Origin: RUG708 sp050946535
Lineage (GTDB): Bacteria; Bacillota; Clostridia; Peptostreptococcales; Anaerovoracaceae
DNA length: 64,000 bases
Direction of reading: 5' to 3'
Assembly (NCBI GenBank): GCA_050946535.1
Contig: JBMNUZ010000001.1
Location: 235,488-299,487 of the forward strand
Positions 62,201 to 64,000 of the stretch are shown piece by piece. The stretch's first letter is position 1; each line of letters starts with the position of its first letter. A program made the position numbers and the translations under genes. The notes below the pieces were generated by a model, which was given only the letters and a program-made list of their open reading frames with translations, had not been told where the DNA came from and did no database searches.

Positions 62201-64000
62201 CTGCACATGAATATACACATGCGGTAATGGAAAATAAAGTGGTAGCCGGTGAAGGAGAAGCAGCAGGTCTTTCTGATCAAGGCGAGGCGGCTGCATTAAA
62301 TGAAGCATATGCGGACATAATGGGTTGCCTGATTGAAGGAAAACAGGGAGACGGAAAATGGTTAATAGCTGAAGATGCGGGTTCGAAAGTAGTTCGCAGC
62401 TTATCAAATCCTTCCGATTATGGAGGAATAGATGACTATGAAGATTATTACTCTGAAGAGGATTGTCATACTACCAGTTGCATTTTTTCTCATGCAGCAT
62501 ATCTTATGATGGAGGATGACAGGACAACATCGGTGGCCGATGATGACTGGGCACGTGTCTTTTTCAACTCATTCTCAAAACTGCCAACGGACGCTTCATT
62601 TATTCATGCCAGAAGCGCGGTTGTAACCAGTGCCCGAGAATTAAATTTCACTGATGATCAAATCGAGGCTATTAATGATGCTTTTGATAAAGTACACATT
62701 TCAGAAGAAGTAACATCAGTAACATCGGGAGATATACATTATACTTATTATCCTGGATCAGGGAGATTGGTTGTTAGTGGAAGCGGGGAGATTCCAGATA
62801 AAGCCTTTTATTCTTCATCGATCAAGTATCAAGTTTCTTCAATTGTCATCGAATCAGGGATTACTTCTGTTGGGGAATATGCTTTCTACGGCTTTGATAA
62901 TATCACTAAAATAATATTAGGATCTGATGTTGATACAATCAAATCGTATGCTTTTGCAGATGCGGATAATCTTAACGAGCTGGAGATTTATTCCCGTGAC
63001 TTAAAAAATGTGGATTCGACAGCGTTTTACGGATCATATTACACTGATCTGGAAGTGGGATCTACTGTTAAGAGTCTGTTACCTGATTTTTATAATAAAT
63101 ATAGCCTGATTGAGATTAATGTTGATCCCGCGGATGGATATTACAGCAGTGACAGAGGAGTGCTTTTGAAGGGAGGAAAACTCATTAAATATCCATATTC
63201 AAAGAAAGATCTGACGGAATATACTGTTCCGGACAAGGTCGTAACGATTGAATATGGTGCATTCAGGGATATTGACGTCCTGACGTCCGTGACCTTGCCT
63301 TATAACAAAACCGAAGAAGATGGATTGGACAATATAGAAGACTATGCATTCGAATCTTGTGATGGTCTGGAAGAAATAACCTTAGTACCATCGATTACTA
63401 CGATTGGCAATTATGCATTTGAATCTTGTAATAATTTGAAGACGGTTAATTTCAATTGCACAAATCTAAATGAATTGGGTAGCCAAATATTTTGGGACAC
63501 AGATTATGAAACACTGAATGTAGGAGCGGAGCCAACGACTTTAGATTCATACTTCTATAGGAAAGGTTCTCTTTCTAGAATAAATGTGAATGAGAATAAC
63601 AAGTCTTATAGCAGCGCTGATGGAGTACTGTTCGATAAGGCTAAGACGACGCTGATCAAATATCCATTTGCAAAGGAAGATCTGACGGAATATACCGTTC
63701 CGGAAACGGTTACAACGATTGGGTATGCAGCATCTAATGATATTGACGTCCTGACGTCCGTTACCCTGCCTTCCGGATTGACAAGTATCGAAGGCTATGC
63801 ATTCTCTGATTGCGATGGTTTGGAAGAAATAACCTTAGTACCATCGATTACTACGATTGGCAATTATGCATTCGAATCTTGTAATAATTTGAAGACGGTT
63901 AATTTCAATTGCACAAATCTAAATGAATTGGGTAGCCAAATATTTTGGGACACAGATTATGAAACACTGAATGTAGGAGCGGAGCCAACGACTTTAGATT
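59266..64000 (+). CDS. Giant SLH/InlB-repeat/M4-metalloprotease/BspA-repeat surface protein, 3' end outside the window
   Basis: I translated this frame by hand; it is open from the ATG (after AAGGAG) to the last base, at least 1,578 residues. A signal peptide (1 to about 30) is followed by three SLH motifs (about 43-212), then five InlB B-type beta repeats (about 229-595, each with a GYTFDGWY-like core). An M4 propeptide-like FTP/PepSY region follows (about 635-735, with YYRVSPEVNGVPVNGSQI). The thermolysin-type domain has HEYTH (981-985) and NEAYAD (1012-1017, third zinc ligand E1013), and His1068 in CHTTSC at the proton-donor position. BspA-type leucine-rich repeats (from about 1159) continue past the edge. 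It is likely a wall-anchored, self-activating protease or adhesin. Confidence 0.9.
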   Translation, partial: MKKCLSSGIAILMAITMLFSLSPLSSLALSGESPTSSTMEMPFSDVHQGDWFYDSVQYVYDNGMMKGTSDDTFSPNDTTTRGMIVTVLHRLEGSPSASGEDFKDVESGQWYADAVSWASSNKIVYGYGDGLFGPNDPITREQMAAILYRYSQNNKYDVTADGDVASFKDGDKVDAYALTPMKWAIGSGLISGMGDNTLDPLGYATRAQIAAVLMRYCEEIIPDNDDTPKTYTVTFNSNGGTTVEAQKVKAGEKASEPEAITREGYTFDGWYIDSDLTEKYDFAAAVSGDFTLYAKWTKKENGGSTPSGKTYTVTFNSNGGTTVEAQTVKAGEKASEPEAVTREGYTFDGWYTDSDLTKKYDFAAAVSSDLTLYAKWTKVNNTYTVNFESNGGAAIDAQQVKEGETATEPENITREGYTLDGWYTDSDLTKKYDFAATVSRDLTLYAKWTKVKKTYTVAFESNGGTAIDAQQVKEGEKATEPENITREGYTFDGWYDKSLKIKYNFDTAVNNDMTLYAKWTEKGGSSSGGQKSYTVEFNSNGGSDVVSQTVKAGESAKKPESVTRSGYTFAGWYDESLTVKYDFSTAVKDDLTLYAKWVVEEEVDVEEIEDNEDVSMHYDQDYDLIGITGKFTDQKVLSKYDAAEALNATSSVFGENFSVNGSDIYEETVDKGKNSETNYYRVSPEVNGVPVNGSQIILQTDGDGNVTNLYTSYNEAIEKVDTTPAITREDAVSIALNAVAAEDNVDSFLDSLVDSEYTKDELVESFKASQNTACELTVYAAGTDTPFLAYEVTVTSKLSVIDESDEESDNAVSDPPIINETFIIYANGNSAKTIFTSFSNAKNIGWESYSYTTKDALEKDRTIDVEKIGSTARFHDTIRNIWIMYKDTTWEMLKSDFKVMYSNEEDTDDKESVSLLANMEDVYDYYNNKLNWKSYDGNGGEITVYYNDPSNTDNASWYSNEKAFHFGKGKRYNRALDVAAHEYTHAVMENKVVAGEGEAAGLSDQGEAAALNEAYADIMGCLIEGKQGDGKWLIAEDAGSKVVRSLSNPSDYGGIDDYEDYYSEEDCHTTSCIFSHAAYLMMEDDRTTSVADDDWARVFFNSFSKLPTDASFIHARSAVVTSARELNFTDDQIEAINDAFDKVHISEEVTSVTSGDIHYTYYPGSGRLVVSGSGEIPDKAFYSSSIKYQVSSIVIESGITSVGEYAFYGFDNITKIILGSDVDTIKSYAFADADNLNELEIYSRDLKNVDSTAFYGSYYTDLEVGSTVKSLLPDFYNKYSLIEINVDPADGYYSSDRGVLLKGGKLIKYPYSKKDLTEYTVPDKVVTIEYGAFRDIDVLTSVTLPYNKTEEDGLDNIEDYAFESCDGLEEITLVPSITTIGNYAFESCNNLKTVNFNCTNLNELGSQIFWDTDYETLNVGAEPTTLDSYFYRKGSLSRINVNENNKSYSSADGVLFDKAKTTLIKYPFAKEDLTEYTVPETVTTIGYAASNDIDVLTSVTLPSGLTSIEGYAFSDCDGLEEITLVPSITTIGNYAFESCNNLKTVNFNCTNLNELGSQIFWDTDYETLNVGAEPTTLD
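59950..61056 (+). repeat. Five tandem InlB B-type coding repeats
   Basis: Units begin near 59950, 60190, 60406, 60625 and 60862. The first two are almost identical at the DNA level with a 240-bp period; the later ones diverge. They encode TYTVxFxSNGG to LYAKW modules of the giant surface protein. Confidence 0.85.
63361..64000 (+). repeat. 453-bp duplication in the BspA-repeat region
   Basis: Bases 63361-63547 recur at 63814-64000 with two silent differences (CTG/TTG and TTT/TTC). The second copy is cut by the window edge, so the full length is unknown. Confidence 0.85.

Noticed and set aside
1..64000. tRNA, rRNA, insertion sequence, prophage or origin of replication
   Set aside because: No conserved TTCRA arm, transposase, integrase, phage gene, DnaA-box cluster or rRNA stretch was seen when reading either strand; a tRNA scan would be more reliable.

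Overview
The window looks like the chromosome of an anaerobic, monoderm, low-to-mid-GC Bacillota, most likely class Clostridia. Supporting signs are the gene order tig-clpP-clpX-lon-engB, strong AGGAGG-type ribosome sites with frequent GTG and TTG starts, a tryptophan T-box leader, an AbrB/SpoVT regulator, S-layer-homology (SLH) surface proteins, a CO-dehydrogenase-type protein next to an [FeFe]-hydrogenase, and no respiratory genes. A narrower placement, such as Anaerovoracaceae or a relative, would be a guess. I saw no rRNA, tRNA, insertion sequence, prophage or CRISPR array.

Layout. 1-2.2 kb: the 3' part of a radical SAM/SPASM gene, a flavodoxin-like gene with repeats at its promoter, and a small conserved protein. 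2.4-5.7 kb: a possible structured RNA, then asnS, a HAD phosphatase and a DUF6873-type protein. 5.8-8.3 kb: a polar amino acid ABC transporter whose binding-protein gene has its own terminator. 8.4-10.8 kb: a beta-CASP nuclease and a CYTH phosphohydrolase. 10.9-17.4 kb: the protein quality-control run tig-clpP-clpX-lon, then engB. 17.5-19.7 kb: a DUF1232 protein, hpt, a PduL-type acyltransferase and deoC. 19.9-20.6 kb (minus strand): an AbrB-like regulator with a palindrome at its predicted start of transcription, and a small membrane protein. 20.9-26.2 kb: murA, a D-2-hydroxyacid dehydrogenase, and on the minus strand murC and an iron-sulfur aldo/keto reductase. 26.2-30.1 kb: a repeat-rich intergenic region, then a divergent cooS overlapping an [FeFe]-hydrogenase gene. 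30.1-33.3 kb: a Trp T-box and trpXYZ. 33.7-48.3 kb: housekeeping genes glmU, prs, pth, mfd, a parvulin lipoprotein, a DUF5662 gene, dnaE, pfkA and glmS. 48.4-54.2 kb: uridine phosphorylase (minus strand), a GerMN lipoprotein, ahcY, thrC and a lipase-like hydrolase. 54.7-64 kb: cell-surface genes, namely an SLH metallophosphoesterase, a YibE/F membrane protein, and a giant reading frame that runs off the window.

How the genes work together. glmS and glmU supply UDP-GlcNAc to murA and murC, so four steps of wall-precursor synthesis are in the window. hpt, prs, udp, deoC and ahcY form a nucleoside and methylation salvage set. The CO-dehydrogenase-like protein and the hydrogenase overlap by four bases and probably act as an electron-transfer pair. 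The CODH-like protein keeps its metal-cluster ligands but lacks the usual His/Lys proton relay, so its reaction is open.

The observations most worth following are that divergent CODH/hydrogenase operon with its unusual upstream repeats, the SLH + InlB-repeat + M4-protease + BspA-repeat protein at the right edge, and the possible structured RNA upstream of asnS.
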